From positions 1-43,382 of the forward strand of contig JAAYVF010000015.1 of assembly GCA_012517325.1 (NCBI GenBank): a DNA stretch of 43,382 bases. The letters run 5' to 3'. The notes under the pieces are model-generated. The model was not told the DNA's origin. It did no database searches and worked only from the letters and a program-made list of their open reading frames with translations. A program made the position numbers and the translations under genes. Of this stretch, positions 24,813-33,240 are shown one piece after another (the first letter of the stretch is position 1; each line of letters opens with the position of its first letter). The stretch is from Myxococcales bacterium (GTDB lineage Bacteria > Lernaellota > Lernaellaia > Lernaellales > Lernaellaceae).

Positions 24813-25141
24813 GCTTTTCTCCGGATCAAGGTTGCAGGGTTTCTTTTAACGGCTGGCGAGAAAATCGACAAGCCCGGATTGCCGGAATCCAAAGCCGGAG
24901 ATGTCGAAAAAAGTAAGGCGTTGTTTTACCCATGAGCGAAGGTTTCATGGTGGCCGAAAATGGTCCGTCAATTTTATTGGAAGAGACAAATCTATTCACA
25001 AGCCCACCCGCGCCGCCGGGCGACCGCTCCGGAAAGAAAAAATGCCCCTTTCTTTAACCATTGCCGGATTCCGGCGATCCAACCGTTATCCTTCTTCAGG
25101 AAAGGATGGGGGTTGCTTTCGACCTGGGCGAAAAACGGCAA
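24813..25141. other. Intergenic region without a supported gene
   Basis: About 330 bases between divergent genes. Short frames are present, but they have no ribosome site, no recognisable product and poor codon use. The region presumably holds promoters for both directions; the one for the plus-strand gene is listed separately. Confidence 0.5.
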
Positions 25142-25170
25142 TTGACGAACCTATCGCCCCGAGTTAGTGT
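25142..25170 (+). promoter_or_regulatory. Sigma-70-like promoter of the DUF1573 lipoprotein gene
   Basis: TTGACG, a 17-base spacer, then TAGTGT. The predicted start is about 25 bases before the ATG at 25203, with GGAGC between as the ribosome site. Confidence 0.45.
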
Positions 25171-25202
25171 ACGCCACAAATTTTGGGATACGGAGCACGA
25201 AC

Positions 25203-26036
25203 ATGAAACCAATGCGTTATTTGCCTCTGCTGTTGATTCTGGGTCTGGCCCTGTTTCTCGCGGCTTGCGAAGCCAAAGACCCCCAGGCCGTCGTCGATAA
25301 AGCCGACTTCGATTTCGGCACCGTCGAACAAAACACCGACGTCAACCACACGTACATCATCACGAACAAAGGCGACAAAGACCTCGAAATCAAACGGACC
25401 CGCACCACGTGCGGCTGCACTGTCGCGCAGCCGAGCAAAAAGCTCGTGAAAAAAGGCGAGACCGTGGAAATCCAGGTGACGTTCAGCGCCGGCTCCCGCA
25501 AAGGCGCCCAGAACAAGAAAATCACCGTTTTCACCAACGATCCGAAAAACGAACGCCTGACGCTGACCATCTCCGGCACGATCATCGAACGGCTGGCCTT
25601 CGATCCGCAGCGCCTGCGCTTCAACGACGTCGAACCGGGCCAGGATCTGACCGAAACGGTCACCGTGACCAATTCCGGATCGCGGCCGATCACCATCAGC
25701 GAATTGAAAATCGCCAAACCCGACGAGTTGAAGGCGGCCATCGATTTCAACGGCCAGTCGACCCTGCCGATCACCGTGAAAGAAAAGGAACAGTTCAAGA
25801 TCACCTTCACGCTCAACCTGCCGAAGGACCAGGCCTTCTTCCATAGCCGGGTCGATCTGGTGCCGCAGGATGCGCCCGACAATTCGGTGATCTATTATGT
25901 TTCCGGCCGGCAGAAGGGCGCGGTGGAGAAAGCCAAAAAGGTCGGCAACGTCAATTCGAAATTCTCGGCGACGGCAAACCCCGGCGAAAAAATGACGAAA
26001 ATCAAGAAAATGAAGAAAAAGCAAAACGACGAATAG
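25203..26036 (+). CDS. DUF1573 domain lipoprotein
   Basis: A 277-residue lipoprotein. The ATG at 25203 (MKPMRYLPLLLILGLALFLAAC) gives a short signal with a LAAC lipobox. Two consecutive Ig-like domains follow: the first (about 30-130) has the DUF1573 pattern VDKADFDFGTVEQNTDVNH, then KRTRTTCGCTVAQPSKKLVK; the second (about 135-245) has LRFNDVEPGQDLTETVTVTN. Such proteins are common envelope proteins of bacteria with lipid-anchored surface proteins; function is not established. The tail is Lys-rich (KKMKKKQND). A strong terminator follows the stop codon, so this is a single-gene transcript. Confidence 0.9.
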   Translation: MKPMRYLPLLLILGLALFLAACEAKDPQAVVDKADFDFGTVEQNTDVNHTYIITNKGDKDLEIKRTRTTCGCTVAQPSKKLVKKGETVEIQVTFSAGSRKGAQNKKITVFTNDPKNERLTLTISGTIIERLAFDPQRLRFNDVEPGQDLTETVTVTNSGSRPITISELKIAKPDELKAAIDFNGQSTLPITVKEKEQFKITFTLNLPKDQAFFHSRVDLVPQDAPDNSVIYYVSGRQKGAVEKAKKVGNVNSKFSATANPGEKMTKIKKMKKKQNDE

Positions 26037-26048
26037 CGCGTTTACCGG

Positions 26049-26089
26049 AACGGCGTCGAACGATTCGTTCGGCGCCGTTTTTCTATTTA
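26049..26089 (+). terminator. Strong intrinsic terminator after the DUF1573 gene
   Basis: AACGGCG, T, CGAACGA, T, TCGTTCG, G, CGCCGTT: a nearly perfect long hairpin with one T-G wobble, followed by TTTTTCTATTT. This is textbook geometry for Rho-independent termination. It ends at the C-terminus of the convergent zinc-ribbon gene and may serve both. Confidence 0.85.
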
Positions 26090-26320
26090 AGCGGCGAAAT
26101 TGCTGCCACCGCACATCGGGCAGCGGCGGCGCAGCCGCGGCACCTCGCCTTGCCAATCGCACGAGACACAGTGGACCTGCACGGTATCGACGATATCCTG
26201 CACGCCATGCTTGTGACGGCCGATGGTAAAGGCGCGAACGGTGGTGATCAGGATGGAAAGCGACAGCAGGCCGACGACCGCCAACCAGATCAACTGCGGA
26301 ATTGAAAAACCGAAATACAT
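26087..26320 (-). CDS. Small membrane protein with zinc-ribbon-like C-terminus
   Basis: A 77-residue protein. One N-terminal membrane helix (residues about 8-31) is followed by a short linker and a C-terminal CxxC pair: VHCVSCDWQGE (Cys51, Cys54) and RRRCPMCGG (Cys67, Cys70). The spacing suits a zinc ribbon or rubredoxin-like knuckle on the cytoplasmic face. The function is unknown. It is divergent from the HEAT-like lipoprotein gene. Confidence 0.75.
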   Translation of the reverse strand: MYFGFSIPQLIWLAVVGLLSLSILITTVRAFTIGRHKHGVQDIVDTVQVHCVSCDWQGEVPRLRRRCPMCGGSNFAA

Positions 26321-26364
26321 GGAGCGAATCCTTTGCTTGAAATCGAACCCCGTCCCAGCAGAAT

Positions 26365-26395
26365 GTTGAAAAAGGCCGTCCTGGCCTTTTTCAAC
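26365..26395. repeat. Perfect 13-base palindrome in a divergent gap
   Basis: GTTGAAAAAGGCC, loop GTCCT, GGCCTTTTTCAAC. It has the shape of a bidirectional terminator (G/C core, T-run on both sides) but lies between two divergently transcribed genes, where a terminator is not expected. It may be an intergenic repeat copy or insulate the two promoters. Confidence 0.6.
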
Positions 26396-26491
26396 ACCCG
26401 GCTAGACGGTTTTAACAACCGGCTCGCGGAGTGTCAATCAAACAAGCGGGACGCCTTGTCGCCCTCGCGGACCCTTGTTAGGATGCGCGCC

Positions 26492-27451
26492 ATGAAAAAA
26501 TTCACGTCGATCCTCCTGCTATTGCTGAGTTGCTGGCTGCTGCCGGCGTGCCAGAAGACGAACGAACAAGCGGCGAACAACCTGGCCGGCGACGACGAGC
26601 GCGCCCGCCAGGAAGCGATCGAACGCCTGAGCAAAAGCGGCGAGAGCATCTCCGCGCAACTGGCCAGCGCTCTTTCCTCCGACAACAAAATCGAAAAACA
26701 GGCCATTTTCGAGGTCATGCGCCGCCTGGGCACGAAAGCGATGCCCGAGATGCTGGCCAAAATCGGCTACGTCTGGCGCGACAAGGAAACCCTGGACGGC
26801 TTCGTCGATTACTTTCGCAACCAGGGAGACGAGGGCTACAAGGCCTTGCTCAACGACCTGAGCGAAGCCGGACGCCTGGCCGCCGGGGAAACCGACGCCA
26901 AGGGCTCGATGGCGAAGCTCGCCGATTACTACCACCATTTCGAGTCGGTCAGCCTCGTGCTGGAAAGCCTGACCAACCAGTTGGACGTCGGCCAGACGCC
27001 CGCCCTGTTGCGCCATCCCTACGGAAAAATCCGGACGCGCGCCGCCTACCTGCTGTGTCTGAAAGGCTGGACGCCGCAGGATTCGACCGATCGGGTAATC
27101 TTCTATTCCAGTCTGGCCGGCACCCTGCCTTGCGGCAACGTGCCCGAACCGCTGCAAGACGCGGCGCGAGCGGCCGCCGCCGATTTTCCTTTTTTCACCC
27201 AGGTGGAACGGCAGTATCCGGCGACCGGCGACATCCGCTACAAGATTCTCGCCGCGGCGGCGACGGACGAAATCGCCAAATACATTTACGCGGAAGCGCG
27301 AAAAACGACGAACGAATTCGTGCTTTACAATTATTACGGCGCGCTGGCGAAAATGGACAACGAAACCGGCCGGCGCTATGCCGCCCAGCTATTGAAGGAT
27401 CCGAAAACCGGCAAGAGCATCAAGGCGCTCGATCCGTCCGCCGGCAAGTGA
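26492..27451 (+). CDS. Lipoprotein with HEAT-like helical repeats
   Basis: A 319-residue lipoprotein starting at the ATG at 26492 (MKKFTSILLLLLSCWLLPAC, lipobox LPAC). An alternative ATG lies 9 bases upstream. The mature protein is mainly alpha-helical, with HEAT-like phrases such as ARQEAIERLSKSGESISAQL, EKQAIFEVMRRLGTKAM and MRHPYGKIRTRAAYLLCLKG-type segments. No catalytic motif is seen. Located by itself between a palindrome and a convergent gene. Function unknown; envelope scaffold or adaptor is the usual role of such proteins. Confidence 0.75.
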   Translation: MKKFTSILLLLLSCWLLPACQKTNEQAANNLAGDDERARQEAIERLSKSGESISAQLASALSSDNKIEKQAIFEVMRRLGTKAMPEMLAKIGYVWRDKETLDGFVDYFRNQGDEGYKALLNDLSEAGRLAAGETDAKGSMAKLADYYHHFESVSLVLESLTNQLDVGQTPALLRHPYGKIRTRAAYLLCLKGWTPQDSTDRVIFYSSLAGTLPCGNVPEPLQDAARAAAADFPFFTQVERQYPATGDIRYKILAAAATDEIAKYIYAEARKTTNEFVLYNYYGALAKMDNETGRRYAAQLLKDPKTGKSIKALDPSAGK

Positions 27452-27466
27452 TTCATCGCCCCCGAT

Positions 27467-28237
27467 CTATTTTTTTTCTTCCGACCCGCGGCCCGCGCCG
27501 CCCAGGCCGATCGACAGCCGCACGAAAAGCGAATGGGTGAAATCGTCCGGCAGGCCGTCGACGGTCTTGTCGCCTTCGGTCCACTCGCTGGCGATCGGAA
27601 TGCCCTGCCAGCCGATGGTCAGGCTTTCAACCGACAAGAAGGCGAATTTTGTGTCGTCCGGCCAGGCGCCGAACAGATCCGCGCGAAAACCGGCCTCCAG
27701 CATCATACCCGCCTGCCGCAGATCGGCGCTGCCGTGGCGCGGCAAGTGTTCGAGATCCAGCAAGCCCAGATCGCCGTCGAGCGACAGCGTATGGGCCGCG
27801 TAGCCGATGCCGAAGGTCGGCGACAGCATCACGATTTTGCTTTTGTTGACCGCGCCGCCCCACCGCGCCATGATTTCGTAACCCGACAGCTCGGCGTCGA
27901 TCCGGTCGCCGCCGGTTTCCGTTTTGTAGAAGCCGCCGCCCAGGGTAAAGATGCCGTTGCCGGTCGCCACGCCGCCGATCTCGAAATTCCAATCGTCGAT
28001 GTAACCGGTGAACGGGGTCCGCGAAGCCACGGCGAGGCGACTGTTGAGGCGGTCGAAATCGAACATCCGCACCGCCTTGCCGGCCGAGACGAAGAGCCCG
28101 AAATCGATGCCGCCGGCCTTCGCCTTTTTCATCGGGCTCGGAATGTCCTTCGGTTCGTCCTCCTGCCCCGCCGCGTACACCGCGCCGGTCCAACCCAAAA
28201 CGATCATCACCAGAAACAGGATCGCCGTCCGCCGCAT
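27467..28237 (-). CDS. Exported hypothetical protein, probable outer-membrane beta-barrel
   Basis: A 256-residue protein with a signal peptide (MRRTAILFLVMIVLGWTGAV, cleavage after YAA). The mature part is rich in alternating hydrophobic strands: FGLFVSAGKAVRMFDF, WNFEIGGVATGNGIFTLGGG, SPTFGIGYAAHTLSLDGD, MMLEAGFRADLFG, FVRLSIGLGGAG. The last strand ends a short distance from the C-terminus, as in many barrel proteins, followed by a brief charged tail. No family recognised. It is convergent with the HEAT-like lipoprotein gene. Confidence 0.65.
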   Translation of the reverse strand: MRRTAILFLVMIVLGWTGAVYAAGQEDEPKDIPSPMKKAKAGGIDFGLFVSAGKAVRMFDFDRLNSRLAVASRTPFTGYIDDWNFEIGGVATGNGIFTLGGGFYKTETGGDRIDAELSGYEIMARWGGAVNKSKIVMLSPTFGIGYAAHTLSLDGDLGLLDLEHLPRHGSADLRQAGMMLEAGFRADLFGAWPDDTKFAFLSVESLTIGWQGIPIASEWTEGDKTVDGLPDDFTHSLFVRLSIGLGGAGRGSEEKK

Positions 28238-28287
28238 GATTTCCTCCCGTTGCTCGAACGAGTTTCACGATTTTTTTTGCCGGGAAG

Positions 28288-28312
28288 GAACCCCGCCGCC
28301 GCGGTGGGGTTC
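28288..28312. other. Hairpin upstream of the exported hypothetical gene
   Basis: GAACCCC and GGGGTTC form a 7-base stem with extra pairs inside, in the 269-base gap 28238-28506. A run of eight T (plus strand) lies 10 bases to the left. Role unclear; the gap has no gene. Confidence 0.35.
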
Positions 28313-28463
28313 ACTCTTGGGTACAATAAACGATTCAAGGCGGGATGCAAGAATCGGCAAATCGGCGCGGGGAACCCCGGAAAAATTGTCGAAGGTGTTT
28401 TAAATTGATAAAGTGCGCCTTATCACCTCCAGCGGAGATGAGAAAGCGCACCGTGCTGGGTTC

Positions 28464-28505
28464 CGGTAAAACGAGGGCGCGTTTCGCGCAGGGAAGGTTT
28501 TACCG
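28464..28505. other. Nested inverted repeat next to the small orphan gene
   Basis: Outer arms CGGTAAAAC and GTTTTACCG (9 perfect bases) enclose an inner hairpin GCGCG-TTT-CGCGC. The structure ends 2 bases from the stop codon of the minus-strand gene. It could end that transcript, though no T-run follows. Confidence 0.45.
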
Positions 28506-28506
28506 A

Positions 28507-28845
28507 CTAGAGTTGCTTATCGACCTTGAGCATGTCTTCGAAGTAGGTCCGCACTTCCACCGGCAGGGTGGCGGTGCGGCGATAAGCGATCGGATCGTTG
28601 ATGATCTCGAGCATGAACATCTCGCCCCGGTTCTTGTGCAGACGGATGCGATGGTTCCGCTTGGGATCCTCGATCTCTTTCTTCAGGGACATGCAGGTGC
28701 GGTAATAAGCGAACAAACGGCGACCAAAAGGAGTGGAGAACTTGTCGAAGCAGCGGTTCCGGCTGATTCTCTCACTAGCGCCTAGCTCCAGCAGTTTTCG
28801 CAGTTCAGCAGCCATGCAATCGGAGTCGTTGAGCATTTTCGCCAT
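28507..28845 (-). CDS. Small orphan protein, unknown
   Basis: A 112-residue protein that I cannot assign. I choose the ATG at 28845 (MAKMLNDSDCM) because AGAGGTGA stands 5-6 bases upstream; a longer start is possible but has no such site. The protein is basic and mostly helical, with CFDKFSTPFGRRLFAYYRTC and HRIRLHKNRGEMFMLEIIND as the more conspicuous parts. No signal peptide. Codon use is less GC-biased than neighbouring genes. A good promoter lies just upstream, and an inverted repeat sits at the 3' end, so the gene is probably real and transcribed alone. Confidence 0.6.
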   Translation of the reverse strand: MAKMLNDSDCMAAELRKLLELGASERISRNRCFDKFSTPFGRRLFAYYRTCMSLKKEIEDPKRNHRIRLHKNRGEMFMLEIINDPIAYRRTATLPVEVRTYFEDMLKVDKQL

Positions 28846-28891
28846 CGTATCACCTCTACCTCGTCCGTTCACTTCATTCGGACGGATCTGG

Positions 28892-28920
28892 AATATATCA
28901 GAACTGGAGAATCAATGCAA
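28892..28920 (-). promoter_or_regulatory. Sigma-70-like promoter of the small orphan gene
   Basis: On the minus strand: TTGCAT (28920-28915), a 17-base spacer, TATATT (28897-28892). The predicted start near 28885 leaves a 40-base leader. One of the closest matches to the consensus in the window. Confidence 0.55.
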
Positions 28921-28982
28921 CCAATTTTTGCGCATTGCGTTATAAGCTTTTTTCCTTTCACCAACTACAGTTACCTAACCTC

Positions 28983-30887
28983 ATGACCATGAAAAAGAAT
29001 CTCTCGAGAAAGAAGATCCTTGTTGGGGTCATATTTTTATCCGCTGCCATCCTTATAACATATTTCGGACGGGTTGGCTACAGTGTTCATCAAGAAATAA
29101 AGAAACAATGGCTCCTCGAAGCCAAACCCGTTCCTACCAGAAGAATAAGCACTCAGGCGCCGAAACAAGTTCACGACGGTGTAAAAATTTTTCCATACCT
29201 GGCCGAAGTCCGTGCTGTGTTGGCAATTAACCAAGTGATTTTGATAGCTTCCGATTCAGGTCTCGGAATTGTAAAATCCAATAAAGTGGAGGTTCTCACC
29301 CGCGCCAACGGGTTACCCGGCTCGGGTTTGTCTCATTTAGAGATGGTTAATGGGAAAGTGCTTGCCTTGTCTCCGGAAGGCCTGCTGGTCTTGCACGGAG
29401 ACTGGGCGGCGCCGGCCCCCACGGTCGAGATCGAACGGTTTTTCCCCGCGGACGGGGCGACGCTGGTCGATCTGTGGACCGACGGCCAAACCGTTCTGTT
29501 GCTGGACAACCGGGGCCGCGTTCTGCAATTCGCCGAAAACCGCTTCGGAGAAATCGCCCGGGCAACTCCCGATCCGACCGCGCGCCTCGGCCTGCTCAAC
29601 CGGCAGCCGGTCGTCGGCAACGCCGGAGGCGATCTGGCGGTCTGGGAGCCGAAATCCGAAAAAATGCGTTCGCAATCCCTCTGGCCGAAGGAGGTGGGGG
29701 AACGGGCGGTGCAAGCGATCGCCGTCGATCAACAGGGTCTGCTGGTCGGCACGGCGACCGCGTTGTGGCGGGTGGACTCCCTGGGCGCGACCCGGCTGCT
29801 CGACCATTTCGCCGTTTCGGCGATCGCGATCTGGAACGACCAAATCTGGGTCGGCGGGCCGGCCGGGGAAGTGCGCGATCTGTCGGGCGAGCATCGGATC
29901 AGCCTGGGGGTTCCGGTCCATCGCCTGCGGCCGGACGGCGCCAGGTTGCTGATCGCCGCCAACGACGGCCTCTTCGCCGCCGATCCGTCCGGCACCGCCG
30001 TGTCGCTCATCGCCGCCGAACAACTCAAACCCGTGCCCGAAGGCTATCTCGCCGCCCTCGCCGGCGCGGGCGACCGGGTGCTGGTCGGCACGCTCAATCG
30101 CGGCCTGTGGGCGCTGGACCCGGAAAATCCGCCGGCGCGGCCGGCCGCGTTGGAAAATCTCGGCATCAATCAGATCGTGCCGGACGGCCCGAACACCTGG
30201 GTCGCCACCACCAACGGCCTTTTCCAATTGGACGGCAGCCTGAAACCGGTCCACCGCTGGACTGACCGGGACGGATTGCCGCATCGGTACGTCACGGCGG
30301 TCGTAACTGAAAACCGGCGGCTGATCGTCGGCACCAGCGGCGGCGTGGCGCAGATCACGCCGGGCGGCATCCGGGCCGTCGACGCCTTTCACGGGCTGGC
30401 CGGCAACCAGGTTTATTGCCTGGCGCCGTTCGGCCGGGAACTCGCGGCGGGCGGGCTGGCCGGCTTGACGTTGCTCGGCGGCGCGGACGGGCTGACCGTG
30501 CAGCGCAACCTGAACGTCGCCTCGGGCCATTTGCCGCACAATTGGGTCAATGCCCTGCTGCCGCACGAAGAACGCTTATGGGTGGGAACCTACGGCGGGG
30601 GTATCGTTGTCCTAGATGCCGAGGGGCGGGCGCAACCGGCCGCCGAAACGGCGGGAGTTTCCATCAACGGCGGCGCGGCGATCAGCGTTGGCAATGTAGC
30701 GATCTTTGGTACACTGACCAAGGGTCTGGCGGCGAGCCGCGACGGGCGCCGCTGGATATTCATCGACCGACCGCTGCTGTCGCCGAACGTGACCGCGTTG
30801 GCGGCCACCCCCGGATTCCTCTGGGTCGGCGGCGACCGCGGGTTGGTCCGCCTGCCCTGGGATTTGCTGCGACGAAGACTGGAATGA
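28983..30887 (+). CDS. Membrane-anchored beta-propeller protein
   Basis: A 634-residue protein, first gene of a five-gene unit. I use the ATG at 28983 (another follows 6 bases later); both give the basic start and a membrane helix at residues about 12-30 (ILVGVIFLSAAILITYFG). The remaining 600 residues are repeated four-stranded blades of the kind seen in two-component 'propeller' sensors: LIVGTSGGVAQITPGGIRAV, DGLPHRYVTAVVTENRR, LWVGTYGGGIVVLDAEG, LWVGGDRGLVRLPWD. No kinase domain follows. It is probably periplasmic and could sense a ligand or bind partner proteins. The first 130 codons are markedly more A/T-rich than the rest. It ends 13 bases before the VIT-VWA gene. Confidence 0.75.
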   Translation: MTMKKNLSRKKILVGVIFLSAAILITYFGRVGYSVHQEIKKQWLLEAKPVPTRRISTQAPKQVHDGVKIFPYLAEVRAVLAINQVILIASDSGLGIVKSNKVEVLTRANGLPGSGLSHLEMVNGKVLALSPEGLLVLHGDWAAPAPTVEIERFFPADGATLVDLWTDGQTVLLLDNRGRVLQFAENRFGEIARATPDPTARLGLLNRQPVVGNAGGDLAVWEPKSEKMRSQSLWPKEVGERAVQAIAVDQQGLLVGTATALWRVDSLGATRLLDHFAVSAIAIWNDQIWVGGPAGEVRDLSGEHRISLGVPVHRLRPDGARLLIAANDGLFAADPSGTAVSLIAAEQLKPVPEGYLAALAGAGDRVLVGTLNRGLWALDPENPPARPAALENLGINQIVPDGPNTWVATTNGLFQLDGSLKPVHRWTDRDGLPHRYVTAVVTENRRLIVGTSGGVAQITPGGIRAVDAFHGLAGNQVYCLAPFGRELAAGGLAGLTLLGGADGLTVQRNLNVASGHLPHNWVNALLPHEERLWVGTYGGGIVVLDAEGRAQPAAETAGVSINGGAAISVGNVAIFGTLTKGLAASRDGRRWIFIDRPLLSPNVTALAATPGFLWVGGDRGLVRLPWDLLRRRLE

Positions 30888-30900
30888 AAGGGACTGACGC

Positions 30901-33240
30901 ATGTCGCGCACCGTTTTAATCGCGGTTAGCCTGCTGTTGCTCCTGATTTGCGGCGTGGCCCGGGCCGACACCGGAACGCTGACTCCCTATTTCGACTCTG
31001 AACCGCAGGCGGCCGAACAGCTCACCCTGTCCGACCTGGAAATCCGGCTGACGCTCGATCACGGCCTGGCGCGGGTCGAGATGATGCAAATCTACGCCAG
31101 CCACGACGACCGGACGCTCGAGGGCCGTTACCGGCTGATCATCCCCGAATGGGCCGACATCAGCGGCTTCGCGGTGTGGGACGACCTGGTGCGCATCCCC
31201 GGCGTCATCCTCGAAAAAACCAAGGCCCGGCGGCTCTTCGACGAAATCGTCCGCGCCGCCATCGACCCCGGCCTGATGGGCGGCGAGGACGAAACCAGCG
31301 TCGTCAACGAATTCACCGTGCAGGTGGCGCCGATCGCGCCGTACGGCACCAAGCGGCTCGAACTCACCTACCGGTTTCCCGCGCCGATCGAGCGCGGCCG
31401 GCTGGACTTCACCCTGCCGCTGCGGCCCGACGAGGGCAACGAGCAGACGGTCGACCGGCTGACGATCGACATCGCCGCGACCGACGGGCTGAAAATCGCC
31501 GCGCTGGCCTTCCACGGCGAACGCCTGCTGCCCGAGGTCACCGAACAGGGCGAGACGGGTTTTCAGGCCCGCTTCACCGCCGCTCATTTCAACCTCGACG
31601 AGGATCTGAGCTTCACGGTCGAATATGAAATGCCCGACGCGACCGTCGACCTGACCGCCTACCGCGACACGGAACAGGTCGATTGGAACCTCGGCCCGAC
31701 CGGCGGCCATTATCAGGATCGCGACGGCTTTTATCAGGCCCGGGTGCTTTTTCCGCCGCAACAGGGCGCGGCGGTCGGCCGGCGCAACATCGTGCTGGTC
31801 GTCGACGGCAGTCTTTCGATGCTGGGCGACAAGCTGCTGCGCACCGTCGAATTGATCGGCGAACTGGGTCGGGAATTGTCGCCGGGCGACGAGCTGACCC
31901 TGCTGTTCGCCAACAGCGAAACCACGGTCGCGGCCGGTCCGCCGCAGCCGGTTTCGCCGGCCTGGCTGGCGCGGCTCGACGAGTTTCTGCGCGCGCAGAC
32001 CATCGCCGGCGGTTTGGACCTGTCCGCGGCGCTGGCGGCGGCCGGCGAATTGTGCGTGCCCGGCAAGGCCAACCAGATCGTCCTGCTCAGTGACGGCCAC
32101 CCGACCGTCGGGCTGCTGCGTTACCCGGCGATCATCGAGGCGTTTCGCCGCTCGCCCGGGCCGGCCCGCGGCGCGCGCCTGTTCGCCGTCGGCATCGGCG
32201 ACGACGCCAACCGCGTTTTGCTGACGCAACTGGCCGCCTCGGCCGACGGTCACTACGCCTGGTGCGCCGACACCGCCGATGCGGCGGCTTTGGCCAAGGC
32301 CACGGCGGCGCGGCTTTCGGCCGCGATGCTGCGCGGCATCCGCCTGCTGTTCGGCCGCGCCGACAACGTCTTCGATTCCTACCCCGCGACGATTCCGGCG
32401 GTCTTCGCCGGCAGCGAAACCACCGTCGTGGGCCGCTTTAAAAAGCCGGGTGACGACCGGCTCATTCTGAAGTACCAGGCCGAATCCGGACAGGCGGTCG
32501 AAAAGGCCGTCGCGATCCAATGGCCCGAGAAGGCGACCGATCACGAGGGCATCCGGCGGCGCTGGGCCAAGGCCCGCGTCGATTACCTGGTCGAGCGCAT
32601 CCGCAACGAGGGTGAAAAACAGGAATGGGTGGACGAGATCGTCGCCCTGTCCAAGCGCTTCACCTTCGTGACGCCTTACACCAGCTTCCTGGCGGCGCCG
32701 CGCGCCCTGCTGCGGCCCCGCGTCATCCGCCCCGGCGATCCGCTGCTGCGCGTGCGGACCAGCCCGGAGATCGTCCGGGTCGCCGCCGTCTTCCCGTTCG
32801 GCCTCACCGCGCCGCTGCAATATCTGGCCGACGAGGACATCTGGCAGGTGCGCTTCCTCGCGCCGCCCGACTATCCGGACGGCTCGTACATCTGCCGCCT
32901 GGTGCTGGTCGATCGCGACGGCCGTCAATACGTCGAAGCCAAATCGTTCGTGCTCGACAGCCGGGCGCCGGTCGTGAAACCGGCCATGGCGACCGTCTGG
33001 CGGGCCGGTTCGGCGGTCCGCGTCGCCGTCACCGCCGACGCCGACACGCGCCGCCTGCTGGCGCGACTGCCCGGCGCGCCGACGGTCGGCCTGCATTGGG
33101 ACGAGCGGGCCAAGGCCAGCGTCGGCACCCTGGACGTGCCGGCGGGCGCCCCGCTGGGCAGGCAACAACTGGAAATCTATGCGGAAGACTTCGCGCACAA
33201 CGTCAGCCGCACCCTGGTCGCCGTGGAGGTGAAGCCATGA
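30901..33240 (+). CDS. Exported VIT-VWA domain protein
   Basis: A 779-residue secreted protein. A signal peptide (MSRTVLIAVSLLLLLICGVA, then RADTG) leads into a VIT domain at residues about 40-165 (RVEMMQIYASHDDRTLEGRY, VILEKTKARRLFDEIV). The VWA domain at about 295-480 has the complete metal site DGSLS within NIVLVVDGSLSMLGDK, and LLSDGHPTVGLL. A C-terminal part (about 590-779) has FVTPYTSFLAAPRALLRPR, PFGLTAPLQYL and an Ig-like domain (FVLDSRAPVVK). The same layout is seen in inter-alpha-trypsin-inhibitor-like bacterial proteins, here without a sortase or membrane anchor. The VWA and VIT pair usually acts in protein binding. Its stop codon overlaps the next start (ATGA), so production is coupled to that of the large helical-repeat protein. 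Confidence 0.88.
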   Translation: MSRTVLIAVSLLLLLICGVARADTGTLTPYFDSEPQAAEQLTLSDLEIRLTLDHGLARVEMMQIYASHDDRTLEGRYRLIIPEWADISGFAVWDDLVRIPGVILEKTKARRLFDEIVRAAIDPGLMGGEDETSVVNEFTVQVAPIAPYGTKRLELTYRFPAPIERGRLDFTLPLRPDEGNEQTVDRLTIDIAATDGLKIAALAFHGERLLPEVTEQGETGFQARFTAAHFNLDEDLSFTVEYEMPDATVDLTAYRDTEQVDWNLGPTGGHYQDRDGFYQARVLFPPQQGAAVGRRNIVLVVDGSLSMLGDKLLRTVELIGELGRELSPGDELTLLFANSETTVAAGPPQPVSPAWLARLDEFLRAQTIAGGLDLSAALAAAGELCVPGKANQIVLLSDGHPTVGLLRYPAIIEAFRRSPGPARGARLFAVGIGDDANRVLLTQLAASADGHYAWCADTADAAALAKATAARLSAAMLRGIRLLFGRADNVFDSYPATIPAVFAGSETTVVGRFKKPGDDRLILKYQAESGQAVEKAVAIQWPEKATDHEGIRRRWAKARVDYLVERIRNEGEKQEWVDEIVALSKRFTFVTPYTSFLAAPRALLRPRVIRPGDPLLRVRTSPEIVRVAAVFPFGLTAPLQYLADEDIWQVRFLAPPDYPDGSYICRLVLVDRDGRQYVEAKSFVLDSRAPVVKPAMATVWRAGSAVRVAVTADADTRRLLARLPGAPTVGLHWDERAKASVGTLDVPAGAPLGRQQLEIYAEDFAHNVSRTLVAVEVKP

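Noticed and set aside
24901-25167. Short plus-strand frames before the DUF1573 gene
   Set aside because: Weak start context, no family and overlap with the promoter region; likely chance frames.
32625-33236. Extension of the giant helical-repeat protein to a 2627-residue frame
   Set aside because: The extra 204 residues overlap the VIT-VWA gene, are Arg/Pro/Gly-rich and contain no motif. The ATG at 33237 with its ribosome site and membrane helix is the sensible start.
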